A stretch of 64,000 bases of DNA. It comes from AP-15 sp963799085 (GTDB taxonomy: Bacteria > Pseudomonadota > Alphaproteobacteria > ATCC43930 > CGMCC-115725). Shown here one piece after another: positions 38,649 to 47,419 of this stretch. The stretch lies in the NCBI GenBank assembly GCA_963799085.1, contig CAWCWA010000013.1:124001-188000 (forward strand), read 5' to 3'. Position 1 is the stretch's first letter. Every line of letters starts with the position of its first letter. The notes beneath the pieces were generated by a model. The model made no database searches, was not told where the DNA came from, and worked only from the letters and a program-made list of their open reading frames with translations. The translations under genes and the position numbers were made by a program.

Positions 38649-39418
38649 ATGACGACAGACTGGGCCGGCCTCGTCGCCGATCTGGAGCGCCTCCTCAAAC
38701 TGCGCTCGATCCCGTTCGGCATGAAGCTCTTCGAGCGCCGCGAGGAGATGGAGGCGATCCCGCGCATCCGGCGGCCGTCGGCGGTGCATACCCTCGACCA
38801 GATCGTGGCGCAGGCGGCACGCCTCGGCTGGACGGTCGGTCTGACGAGCGAGGATCTCGGTCGGCGCGCAATGCCGCGCCGTCGTCGGGCTCGGCGGCGC
38901 CAAGGACGCGGCCTGGCATTCCGGCAAGCACATGGTAGGCGTCTGGTATTCGACGCCCGAGGACGCCGGCGCTCACCAGGCGGCGATGGAATGCGTGCCC
39001 GACGGAAGCTACGAGGCGCTGGCGGTGGCGCCGCTTGCCGGCGGCCGGCTCGACCCGCCCGACATCGCGCTCTTCTATGCTACACCGGGGGCGATGATCT
39101 ATTTCATCAACGGCCTGCAATGGTCGGGCTACAAGCGCTTCGACTGGAGTGTCGTCGGCGAGTTCGGCCTGCGCCAATTCCTGGGGCCGCGCCTTGAAGA
39201 CGCGGCAGCCGAGCCTGTCGATCCCGTGCTTTGCCGAGCGCCGCTACGGCGGTGTGCTCGACGACGAGATGTTGATGGCCCTGCCGCCCGATTATCTCGA
39301 AAAGGCGATCGCCGGCATGGCGGCGCTGTCCAAGAACGGGCTGCGCTATCCCTTCCCGCAATACGGCATCCAGCAGGACGCCCGCGCCGGCCTCGCCGTC
39401 AGCTACCCCGGCCGCTAG
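38649..39418 (+). CDS. DUF169 domain protein (two frameshifts)
   Basis: About 257 residues of the DUF169 family, function unknown. Segment 1 begins MTTDWAGLVADLERLLKLRS, with IPFGMKLFERREEMEAIPRI. After an indel near 38,865 comes AVVGLGGAKDAAWHSGKH, then YATPGAMIYFINGLQWSGYK. After a second indel near 39,165 come RALKTRQPSLSIPCFAERRY and the end DARAGLAVSYPGR. Conserved cysteines (AQCRAVV and SIPCFAERR) are a feature of the family and could bind a metal or cofactor. It is divergent from hpnR, 96 bases away. All three pieces align into a normal-length protein. Confidence 0.8.
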
Positions 39419-39755
39419 CCTTCGGCTGGGTAGGCGATGAAATTTCTCCGTGCCTTAGCCCTAACTCACTGCCGCCTGGGGGCCGGTCAGGCAATGGCGA
39501 CCCTTCCGTCCATGTGCCAAAGTATGGTAGGTAGATGTGAGAGAATCTCCGTACGCAGAGACCAGCCGATGACTAGGCTTATTTCTGTTATAATACTACA
39601 GTTTGCGTCATGTGCTTCCATTGTCGGTCTGTTTTTCACGCTCACATCTCCGTCGGGGGATCATCCTTGGTGGCATTGGTCACTGCTCACATTTATCGTG
39701 GGTGCCTCAATATTCCTTGTTGTAAAAGACATATTAGATAATCAGCGCTCTGCCC

Positions 39756-41207
39756 CTAACAGCCCGTTGCTGAAGTCGCTCTTTGATCAGCCAGGGTCGG
39801 CGGTAACGGCCATGACCAGGACGGCGAACCCGTCGGGAGCGGCGGCGACAAGGATGATCGCCACGGCCTCCCCGGTGTAGACGAACAGGAGATAGGCCAA
39901 CCCACGGGCAGCCGCCTCTCTCGGGGTTCCGGCCCCGATCAGCAGCCGCATCAGGATACCGAGATTGTGCCCGGCGACGTGCACCAGGTAGCGCTTGTGG
40001 ACATTCTCGCGTCCGCGCAGCCAGGTCCGCCGCATGCCGCCGCGGTCGAGATTGTGAGCGAAAGATCGCTCGACGATTTCCGCCCTCAGCCGCATTGCAT
40101 GCTTACCGACCCCCGAACCCAGGCGGGTGCGGTTGGCATAGACCGCCGCACGCGCTTGGTCATCGCCGTGCCAGCGTGAAAACCCCGGCTGCTTGGGCTC
40201 AGCAATGCGCGTCTTCCACACCCCGCCGTTGAGGTTCTTCAAGACGGCGCGCGAGTGATACCCTTTGTCGGCGACCAGTTCGCTCGGCTGGTCCTTCGTC
40301 GGCGCGGTGCCAACCTGAGCTAGGTTCTTCTCTGCCGCCGCCAGCGTGCCCTCGATTGTCGTGGTGTCGCCTTGGTCGGCGGGATGGAGTGCCGCCGCGA
40401 CGATGACGCCGGTGTCGAGATCGACCGCGTGCTCGGGCTTGTAGGCAAGATGCGTACGTCCGTCCTTCAGCTTGGCGATCTTGGCCTCTGGGTCGATCTT
40501 GCTCGTCCACTCCTCGTTCGACAGCTTCTTGCCCTTGCGGTTGCGGTCGATGCGAACGAGATCATCCGCACTTGGCGTGTCGATGCCGCTCTCCTTGGCC
40601 ATCTGCGTCAGCATTTCGCGATAGGTTCGGCCATCGTCCCGGCGCACGATCGTGCGCAGCGCGGCGTTGGCCTCCATCGTCGAGGCGTCGACGCCGATCC
40701 GCTTGCCTCGGATCAAGCCTTTCTCGGCCACGAGCTTCAACACCCAGCTGAACACCGTCTCGTGGACTTCATGCGGAAGCCGCCCGCGGGTCTTCGACAA
40801 CCACGAATGATCGGGAACCTCTTCCCGGTTCTCCAGCCGCAGAAAATCCCGCAGCGACATCGAATTCGAACAGCGCCAAGCGATGCCTCCTCGCTGGCGA
40901 TCCCCTCGAAATAGCCGACCATGTGCATCCGGAAATAGCGCCCCGGCGGCAACGACGGGGCCCCCAACTTTGGCGCGTAATATGGCTGGCAGGCCGTCTC
41001 GATAAACCCGTCAAATCCGCCCGCGATCAGCACTTCCTGAAGCCGGTCGTAAAACACATGCCCCGGTGAGCGTGGCATCTCCGCCCAGGTCACGATCAGA
41101 TCCCCCTGCCGATCGCCCTCGCGCCCCATCGACATCCCGAAAGCCCCGATCAGTCCCCCCGCTTCACACCGAATCAACCAAAGCCGACTTCGTCAACAGG
41201 CTGCTAA
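39756..41207. mobile_element. IS1182-like insertion sequence with CTAA target duplication
   Basis: The element runs from 39760 to 41203 with imperfect inverted repeats: CAGCCCGTTGCTGAAGTCG at the left end and, in inverse complement, CAGCCTGTTGACGAAGTCG at the right. CTAA lies directly outside both ends (39756-39759 and 41204-41207), a 4-bp target duplication. It carries one transposase on the minus strand. It disrupts the membrane-protein gene around it. Confidence 0.85.
39787..41135 (-). CDS. IS1182-like DDE transposase (one frameshift)
   Basis: About 450 residues. The first part (MSMGREGDRQGDLIVTWAEM, then PSLPPGRYFRMHMVGYFEGI) is followed by an indel near 40,880. The rest contains LRDFLRLENREEVPDHSWLS, KRIGVDASTMEANAALRTIV (first catalytic Asp), then ELVADKGYHSRAVL (second Asp) and GMRRTWLRGRENVHKRYLVH (Glu/Arg helix). 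These are the motifs of the IS1182/IS5 group DDE_Tnp_1 transposases. The frame is otherwise open, so the element may have been active; whether the indel is real or sequencing error is unclear. Confidence 0.85.
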
Positions 41208-41625
41208 GGTCTACCGCTCGCAGAGGAAGATTAATTCATTCATGCGTAGCTGGGTTTCCATGGGCGGCCGCGTGGTAATCTTCAGTCGTGACATGAGTTG
41301 GGCCCAGGAACAACCAATTCGACAACTATTGGTTGAAAAGGCGAAGAGCAATGAATTGACCGTTTGCGTCGGACACTCAATTCCGTTAACCGATGAACTC
41401 TGCGGGGAAGGAGCTCAGATCATTCAATATGGTGTGCTTGGACGCGTGCCACGATCACGATTTACGATTGTGGGTTTTAATCGAGAAGGCGCTCGTGTTG
41501 CGATCGGAGGGAGAATTGGCGATGTTTAATGTAAATTCAGAAGTTTTCGAATGGACATCATCCTTGTATTGCCTTGGCCGAGGACTTGGTGAAAATGCTT
41601 ATCGGATTTAGCGACCTGTGCGCGC

Positions 41626-42481
41626 ATGTTCCGCAAAATTAAAACAAAGGATGCAGACGAGATTGCGGCCGAATGGAACGCTCTTGCATCCACACGTGAC
41701 GATCAGATCACCAGCGGTCATCGACATTACCTACCGGCGAATATTGATACCGAGTGTGCTATCATTAGTCTCTCGTGAGACAGCGGATATCATATTGGAT
41801 GCAGGTTGTGGTGTAGGGTACCTGACAAGTCTGCTAACCGATCATGCTAGTAGAGTTGTGGGCGTCGATCCGAGCTTAGAGAGCATTAAGATCGCTAGGC
41901 GAAAGTACGGGTCTCAAATTGACTTTATAGAGGCTACTGTCGAAAGCTATTCTCAACACACTTCTGAGAAATTTGACTTAATCGTTGTCAATATGGTTCT
42001 CATGGATATTTTGAATCTAGAGGATTTTATGAAAGCCATTTCATACCTTCTTCGGCAAGATGGCGCCCTTATTTTTACTATGACGCATCCATGGTTTTGG
42101 CCGAGGTATTATGGTTATGCCGATAAACGATGGTTCCGCTATTCCCAGGAACTGGCTATTGAAGCCCCATTCAAAATCACTGCCGAGCCCGATTGTCCAC
42201 TCGTGAGCACTCACATTCATCGGCCCCTTGAGACCTACATACAGGGGTTTTGGAGAGCCGGTTTGTCGCTTGAAATCCTAAATGAGCCGATGCCTTCAGC
42301 GGAAGTTAGCGCACTTTATCCCGAGCCTTGGATTTATCCTCGCGACCTTGTGGGCGTCTGCCGTCTCGAAAAGAAATTTCGAGCGCCTGAGGGTCCACGC
42401 CGCCGAGTTGCAAGCCCTAGCCTGAACAATTCACCGCCTGGATCTGGGTGGCGTGGCTCGGCGGCGCCGGCTCGCGCATAG
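41626..42481 (+). CDS. Class I SAM-dependent methyltransferase (frameshifted, end altered by IS)
   Basis: About 260 residues. The start MFRKIKTKDADEIAAEWNAL at 41626 lies inside the end of the upstream gene. After an indel near 41,720 the frame continues YRRILIPSVLSLVSRETADI, then the SAM site ILDAGCGVGYLTSLL with the ribose-binding acidic residue in VVGVDPSLESIK, and IVVNMVLMDILN and LIFTMTHPWFWPRY. No substrate is evident. The last native residues (VCRLEKK...) read into an IS1380-like element at 42421, giving a foreign tail to 42481; without the element the frame stops one codon later. GC is far lower than in the surrounding genes. It is the second gene of the disrupted two-gene unit. Confidence 0.75.
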
Positions 42482-43921
42482 GGTGTGCTGACGGGTGGCG
42501 CCGGGGGCGCATTTTTCGGGGCTTGTAGGTTGAGGGGATGGGTTTTTTGCGGGGCGCACGCCCCGGCGGTCACGGCGGGAGTTTGGCCAGGCGCGCGGCG
42601 AGGGTTGCGAAGCCGTGCTGATAGGCGAAGCCGGTCGGCAGCGAGATCCTGATCTTGGTGACCAGTTCGGTGACCCGGACGGCGACCTTGATCAGCCTGA
42701 GGCGCAGGGTATCGAACTGGGCGTCACGCCAGAACGATGCTTTCGGCGCCAGACCGCGCAGGGTGTGCATCAGCCAATAGGCAGCGGTGTGGATCAGCAG
42801 CCGGAACTGGTTGGCTGTTGCCTTGGTGAGTCCGGATGGTTGGGGGTGTTGTGGGTGGGGGGGTTGGTGAGATGAGCGGTGAGTGGGGGGTTGAGCGGGT
42901 ATAGCGGCGCTGGTGCAAGTGGGCGGCGTAGCGGTATTCGGTATAGCGGCGCAGCTAGCTGTGGGCGGGCGCGTCGAGGCGATCCAAGGCAACCTGCTCG
43001 GCCACTCCCGTGACCCGGCGCAGCAGCGCCTTGTTGCCGGCCAGGCCGAAGATGTAGCCAACCCGATTGCGCTCGCACCACGCCATGCCCTCGGGCCGGC
43101 CGTAGTGGCTGTCGCCCCGGATCAGGATATCGACGCGCGGCCAGCGGGCGCGGATCGCACGCACGACATGGCGCAGCACCAGGCAAACTTCGTTGCCGTC
43201 GGGTGTTTTGCCGGGCCGCAGGAAGACCGCGACCGGCCTGGCCGACATCGCCTCGTAAATGTGGATCGGCATGAAGCAGCGGCTGTCGTGGTGGGCGTTG
43301 AACAACGAGAGCTGCTGCCCGCCGTAGGCCCGATCCTCGGTGTCGTCGATGTCGAGCACGATGCGCCGGGGCACGGTATCGAAGCTGTCGCAGAACAACT
43401 CCACCATCGCCGCCATCATGCGCTTGAGCGCGACCGGACCGGGCAGGTTCTCCAGCCGCGTCATGGTCGGCTGCGAACAGAGGTCTGCCCCCGTCTCAGG
43501 CAGCCGACCGACCGCCATCTTGAAGGCCGCATCCCTGCGCAGCACGTCGCAGTCATTGGCATCGGGATAGCCCGCCGCGATCGCCAGGGCGCGAAACCGG
43601 ATCATCTCCGCGACCTCGTGTCGGATTTGGTCAGGGGCGCGGGGGTCTTCGATGCATCGCGCCAGCCGCTCGGCGATCCCCAACCGACGCTCGACCTCGG
43701 CCAAGAGCAGAATGCCGCCATCCGACGACAGCCGACCGCCGTCAAACCGGGCAACAACGGGCTTGCCGCAGACCGGTGACAGGCCCGGCAGCGGCAGGGT
43801 AAGATCAACTTCGGCGTGCATGGCGCTCCGGAAACAGCAGGTTCGACCTAAGCAATCGAATCCTACGTTATTCCAATGGTTTGCGCTATGCCCGCTAACC
43901 CCGGTGAATTATCCCGGCTAG
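42417..43921. mobile_element. IS1380-like insertion sequence with CTAG target duplication
   Basis: CTAG flanks both ends (42417-42420 and 43918-43921). Just inside are imperfect inverted repeats: CCTGAACAATTCACCG (42421-42436) and CGGTGAATTATCCCGG (43902-43917). The element encodes one degenerate transposase on the minus strand. At about 1.5 kb it is slightly short for the family, consistent with an internal loss. Confidence 0.8.
42570..43821 (-). pseudogene. IS1380-family transposase, degenerate
   Basis: The N-terminal 288 residues are intact: RFDGGRLSSDGGILLLAEVE, IRHEVAEMIRFRALAIAAGY, DIDDTEDRAYGGQQLSLFNA (catalytic Asp) and VDILIRGDSHYGRPEGMAWC (second Asp). The frame then stops at TAG (about 42,955). 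Beyond it RRYTEYRYAA continues the family sequence for ten residues. Next comes a stretch of about 120 bases that is very G-rich on the plus strand and unlike any transposase. The C-terminal block then resumes in another frame (TANQFRLLIHTAAYWLMHTL, FWRDAQFDTLRLRLIKVAVR). About 60 codons with the catalytic Glu are missing, so this copy is dead. Confidence 0.85.
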
Positions 43922-44071
43922 TTAGTGCTCCGACTCGTTCAGAGAATCTGGCGTCGCCTCGCCGATGTCGTCGTGGCGGCGAGGACATCCGCAGAAACTC
44001 GTGCGACGTATTTTAGTCGCGAACAGGGTGTCGACCTGCATTACAAAAATACTGTTCCTACGGCACAATGG

Positions 44072-44710
44072 TTAGAGTGGAGGCGGTTTGGTGACCTGGA
44101 AGCTCTGGCGCGTCTCCATCTGGCGCAGCCAGTTCTGCAATTTCGGGTGCTCGGCCACCGGGCCGCTTCCGTCCGGCACATTGGCGAAATAACAGAGCAG
44201 CGGGAACACCATCAGATCGGCGAGGCTGATGTGCTCGCCGGCAAGAAAGCGATGCCCTTCCATCAGCCGGTCAAATTCGCCGAGGCAGAGTTTCGCCCGC
44301 GGCAAGGCCGCCGCGATCGCCGCTTCGTCGGGCGCGCCGCCGAGGAAACGCGGCACAAGAATGCGGTTGTAGAGGATGGCGCCGGCAATGCTCGGCCAGG
44401 CATAGGCGTCAACGATGCCGATGATCTGGTTCATGCGCGACCATTGGTGCACGTCTTCGGGCTGTAAGGGCGTCCCGGCGAAGCGCTCGTCGACATAGCG
44501 CACGATCGCCTGCGTCTCGTAGAGCATGAAGCCGTCATGCTCGAAGGCCGGCACCTTGGCGAACGGGTGGCGCGACAGATGCGGCTCCTCGCGATGGGCG
44601 CCGAACGGCACATCGACGAGCTCATGGGTGACGCCCTTTTCCGCCAGCGCCAGCCGCGCGCTCCAGACATAAGAGCTCCCGGCCGGGCCATAGACGATCG
44701 GATGCGCCAT
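44072..44710 (-). CDS. Glutathione S-transferase family protein
   Basis: A 212-residue cytosolic GST. The thioredoxin-like N-terminal domain has VYGPAGSSYVWSARLALAEK (catalytic Ser/Tyr region), then HPFAKVPAFEHDGFMLYETQ with the cis-Pro and the Glu-Thr glutathione-binding pair, and AIVRYVDERF. The alpha-helical C-terminal domain includes HRFLAGEHISLADLMVFPLL with the conserved N-capping box. It conjugates or reduces electrophiles using glutathione; the specific substrate is unknown. Stand-alone gene divergent from the SBP56 gene. Confidence 0.92.
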   Translation of the reverse strand: MAHPIVYGPAGSSYVWSARLALAEKGVTHELVDVPFGAHREEPHLSRHPFAKVPAFEHDGFMLYETQAIVRYVDERFAGTPLQPEDVHQWSRMNQIIGIVDAYAWPSIAGAILYNRILVPRFLGGAPDEAAIAAALPRAKLCLGEFDRLMEGHRFLAGEHISLADLMVFPLLCYFANVPDGSGPVAEHPKLQNWLRQMETRQSFQVTKPPPL

Positions 44711-44915
44711 GATGCTTCCCCTCGAGGTACGTGGAGCCTCCTACGCCACTCGTCCCAATCGGCACAAGATGTCAAGGAGTGTCGCGTTCGTTCCGAGCGG
44801 CGAGATCTCTCCGCCACCCTGTGAGCAAAAAATGAGCATGAAATGACCTGCCGATTCAGCGTATCGTAAGATGGAGACTTGAGTTGATCCGGAAGATTTA
44901 ACACAGGAGGAGGCA

Positions 44916-46310
44916 ATGGCGATCTGGAGGCCTGATCCGACTTTTTACCCCTCGCCGCGGATGGCGATGAAGGCACCGGCGGAAAAGCTGGCTTATGTTG
45001 CGGCGTTCGACCCGACGCGGCAGCAGTCGGACGCGCTCGCGGTGGTCGACGTGGAGCCCGGATCGGCTACCTACTCGCAGATCGTCGGCAATGTCGCGAT
45101 GCCCAACACCGGCGATGAACTTCACCATTTCGGTTGGAACGCGTGTTCCTCCTGTCTGTGCCCGAATGCGCCGCACCCGCATGTCGAGCGCCGCTACCTG
45201 GTCGTTCCGGGGCTGAGGTCCTCCCGCATCCACATTCTCGACATCGAACCCGATCGACGGAACCCCAAGATCGTCAAGGTCATCGAGCCGGGGGAGATCG
45301 CCGAGAAGACCGGCTACACCCGGCCCCACACGGTGCATTGCGGCCCCGGCGGGATCTATGTAACCGCACTCGGCAATGCCGAGGGCAAGGCCCCCGGCGG
45401 GATTTTCATGATGGACCATGAGAGCTTCGAGCCGCTCGGCCGCTGGGAGGTCGATCGCGGGCCGCAGCTTCTCGGCTATGACGCGTGGTGGCATCTCGGC
45501 TACGACACAATGGTGACAAGCGAGTGGGGCACCCCCGACACTTTCGAGAACGGTCTGGTTCCAGAAATCCTGCTGGGCAGCAAATATGGCCGCCACTTGC
45601 ATTTCTGGGACTATACCAAGCGCACCCATTTGCAGGAGATCGATTTCGGCGAGGAGCACCAACTCGTCTTCGAACTGCGCCCGGCGCACAACCCGACCAA
45701 GGCCTACGGCTTCGTCAACTGTGTTGTCAGCCTCAAGGATCTGTCCTCGTCGATCTGGGTCTGGCACCGCGACGGCAACCGCTGGGCGGTCAGGAAAATC
45801 ATCGAAATCCCGGCCGAACCGGCTGATCCCGATCAGCTGCCGCCAATGCTCAAGGGTTTCAAGGCAGTCCCGCCGCTGGTCACCGATATCGATTTGTCGA
45901 TGGACGACCGCTTCCTCTACGTCGCCTGCTGGGGCACCGGCGAGTTGCGGCAATACGATGTCTCGGAGCCGTTCGCACCGAAATTGACCGGCTCCGTGCG
46001 GATCGGCGGGGTTGTCCAGCGCACGACCCATCCGGCCGCCAAGAACGGGGCGCTGAACGGCGGTCCGCAGATGGTCGAGGTCAGCCGCGACGGCAGGCGG
46101 GTCTATTTCACCAACTCGCTCTACGGCGCCATCGATGAACAATTCTACCCGGAGGGCGTCGATGGCTGGATGGTGAAGCTCGACGCCGGACCGGACGGCG
46201 GCATCGCCTTCGATCCGAAATTCTTCGTCGACTGGCCGAAGAGCCATCGGCCGCATCAGATTAGGCTCGACGGCGGCGATTGTTCGTCGGACTCGTACTG
46301 CTATCCCTGA
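44916..46310 (+). CDS. Selenium-binding protein 56 family (methanethiol oxidase-like)
   Basis: A 464-residue SBP56 beta-propeller protein. The diagnostic HHFGWNACSSCLCP motif (CSSC, about residues 82-85) is present, as are RPHTVHCGPGGIYVTALGNA, WWHLGYDTMVTSEWG and LSMDDRFLYVACWGTGELRQ. Bacterial homologues of this type oxidise methanethiol to formaldehyde, H2O2 and H2S and bind copper. No signal peptide is seen. A strong AGGAGGAGG site precedes the ATG. A predicted membrane protein gene follows within 40 bases. Confidence 0.93.
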   Translation: MAIWRPDPTFYPSPRMAMKAPAEKLAYVAAFDPTRQQSDALAVVDVEPGSATYSQIVGNVAMPNTGDELHHFGWNACSSCLCPNAPHPHVERRYLVVPGLRSSRIHILDIEPDRRNPKIVKVIEPGEIAEKTGYTRPHTVHCGPGGIYVTALGNAEGKAPGGIFMMDHESFEPLGRWEVDRGPQLLGYDAWWHLGYDTMVTSEWGTPDTFENGLVPEILLGSKYGRHLHFWDYTKRTHLQEIDFGEEHQLVFELRPAHNPTKAYGFVNCVVSLKDLSSSIWVWHRDGNRWAVRKIIEIPAEPADPDQLPPMLKGFKAVPPLVTDIDLSMDDRFLYVACWGTGELRQYDVSEPFAPKLTGSVRIGGVVQRTTHPAAKNGALNGGPQMVEVSRDGRRVYFTNSLYGAIDEQFYPEGVDGWMVKLDAGPDGGIAFDPKFFVDWPKSHRPHQIRLDGGDCSSDSYCYP

Positions 46311-46347
46311 CCCTTTAAGCTGGGCGCCGGCCCAGCTCTGGCCCTGG

Positions 46348-46959
46348 TTGGCGCTGGCCGGGCTCGGTTTCTTCCACGGCCTCAACCCGGCGATGGGTTG
46401 GCTGTTTTCCGTAGCGCTCGGGCTCAATCGGCAAAACCTGCGGGCGGTAGTCGTATCCTGGGCGCCGATAACGCTCGGCCACGCGGCGTCCGTCGCTGTC
46501 GTGCTGCTCGCGGTGTTGGCCTTCGGCTTCGTCTTCGACCGCGACCTAGTGCGCAGAGGAGCCGGCGCCTTGCTGCTAGGATGGGCGGCATGGCATGGTT
46601 TTCGCGGCCACCGCCAGCGTGTCCGCGTCGGCATGCAGGCCGGTATTGCCGGGCTGGCGCTGTGGTCGTTCCTGATGGCGACCGCGCACGGCGCGGGACT
46701 GATGGTGATCCCGGCGCTGGTGCCGCTCTGTCTCTCGGGTTCGTCCAACCTCATTTCAGCGTTGGGCGGCACGTTCCCGATCGCAATCGCCGCCCTTGCC
46801 GTCCACACCGCCGCGATGCTGGCGACAATGGCGACGATCTCCGTCATCGTCTACGAGTGGGTCGGCCTCGCCTTCCTGCGCTCGGGATGGATCAACCTGG
46901 ACCTGATCTGGGTTGCCGCCTTAGGCATCTGCGGCGCGTTACTGATGTTCGCCTGGTGA
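46348..46959 (+). CDS. Polytopic membrane protein, unknown
   Basis: About 203 residues with five or six hydrophobic helices. It opens ALAGLGFFHGLNPAMGWLFS, with HGLNPAMGW the most distinctive motif, then APITLGHAASVAVVLLAVLA, ATAHGAGLMVIPALVPLCL and the final GALLMFAW. The His-containing motifs in helices (FFHGLNP, TLGHAAS, TAHGAG) resemble metal-transport-type membrane proteins, but I assign no family. Start is uncertain: TTG at 46348 is used here, while the frame stays open upstream into the SBP56 3' end, so a coupled upstream start is possible. Context suggests co-expression with SBP56. Confidence 0.65.
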   Translation: MALAGLGFFHGLNPAMGWLFSVALGLNRQNLRAVVVSWAPITLGHAASVAVVLLAVLAFGFVFDRDLVRRGAGALLLGWAAWHGFRGHRQRVRVGMQAGIAGLALWSFLMATAHGAGLMVIPALVPLCLSGSSNLISALGGTFPIAIAALAVHTAAMLATMATISVIVYEWVGLAFLRSGWINLDLIWVAALGICGALLMFAW

Positions 46960-46990
46960 GGTTAGAGACGGGCAGTCGGAGGCAAATAGC

Positions 46991-47392
46991 ATGGCAACCG
47001 GCCTCTCCGCAAAGGACGTGTTCGAGCTCTACGAGACTGGAAAGCATCGGCGTTACAGCCTGCTGTTCTCCGTGAACGGCGGAGCCTTCGCCATCGCGCG
47101 GCTCCGGACTTCCGGGCCGAGCGGGCGGCACGGGGTCCTGGGGGCGCTCACTCTGCCGGAGCTGTCGGCGGGCATGGCGCTCTTTACAATTATAATGGTC
47201 GCGGATATTAAAGCGTTTGGCGATAAAATGAGGAAATATTATAGTTACTTGGATCTGTTCTCTATTAAAGGTAAGAGCGTGCTGATTTTCATGGGCGCTA
47301 TTATTTCTGTCGGATGGTTGCTTGCCGGTTTTGGCGGTTCTTTTACCGCTTTCACCAACTGCCCGATTGTATCTTCGCAGGGGATTTCCTGA
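46991..47392 (+). CDS. Small membrane protein, unknown
   Basis: A 133-residue protein with an N-terminal soluble part (LSAKDVFELYETGKHRRYSL), a hydrophobic helix (LSAGMALFTIIMVADIKAFG), and a second one (SVLIFMGAIISVGWLLAGFG). The DVFELYE...RRY...FSVNGGAFAIA opening is one I associate with a widespread uncharacterised two-to-three-helix family. The stretch 47,185-47,360 is AT-rich compared with the start of the gene. The last residues may be altered by an indel. It follows the membrane protein gene by 31 bases. Confidence 0.6.
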   Translation: MATGLSAKDVFELYETGKHRRYSLLFSVNGGAFAIARLRTSGPSGRHGVLGALTLPELSAGMALFTIIMVADIKAFGDKMRKYYSYLDLFSIKGKSVLIFMGAIISVGWLLAGFGGSFTAFTNCPIVSSQGIS

Positions 47393-47419
47393 CCGACAGG
47401 CAGCCAGCCCTCGCTCAAA

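Larger units (their letters stand above)
39569..41643 (+). pseudogene. Two-helix membrane protein with soluble C-terminal domain, interrupted by an IS
   Basis: Removing the insertion sequence (39760-41203) and one copy of its CTAA duplication restores one reading frame across the join. It starts at 39569 (MTRLISVIILQFASCASIVG), has two membrane helices (up to FIVGASIFLVVKDIL), then RSAP | KVYRSQRKINSFMRSWVSMG, VVIFSRDMSWAQEQPIRQLL, NELTVCVGHSIPLTDELCGE, and GREG-like NREGARVAIGG. A further indel near 41,520-41,570 separates the end (ALAEDLVKMLIGFSDLCAHVPQN), stopping at 41643. The alternating beta/alpha soluble part vaguely recalls a PLD-like nuclease fold but lacks a full HKD motif, so I name no function. 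It overlaps the methyltransferase gene by 18 bases. Low GC suggests acquisition by transfer. Confidence 0.6.

Noticed and set aside
40372..40914. A plus-strand frame inside the IS1182-like element
   Set aside because: It is antisense to the transposase and has no independent support.
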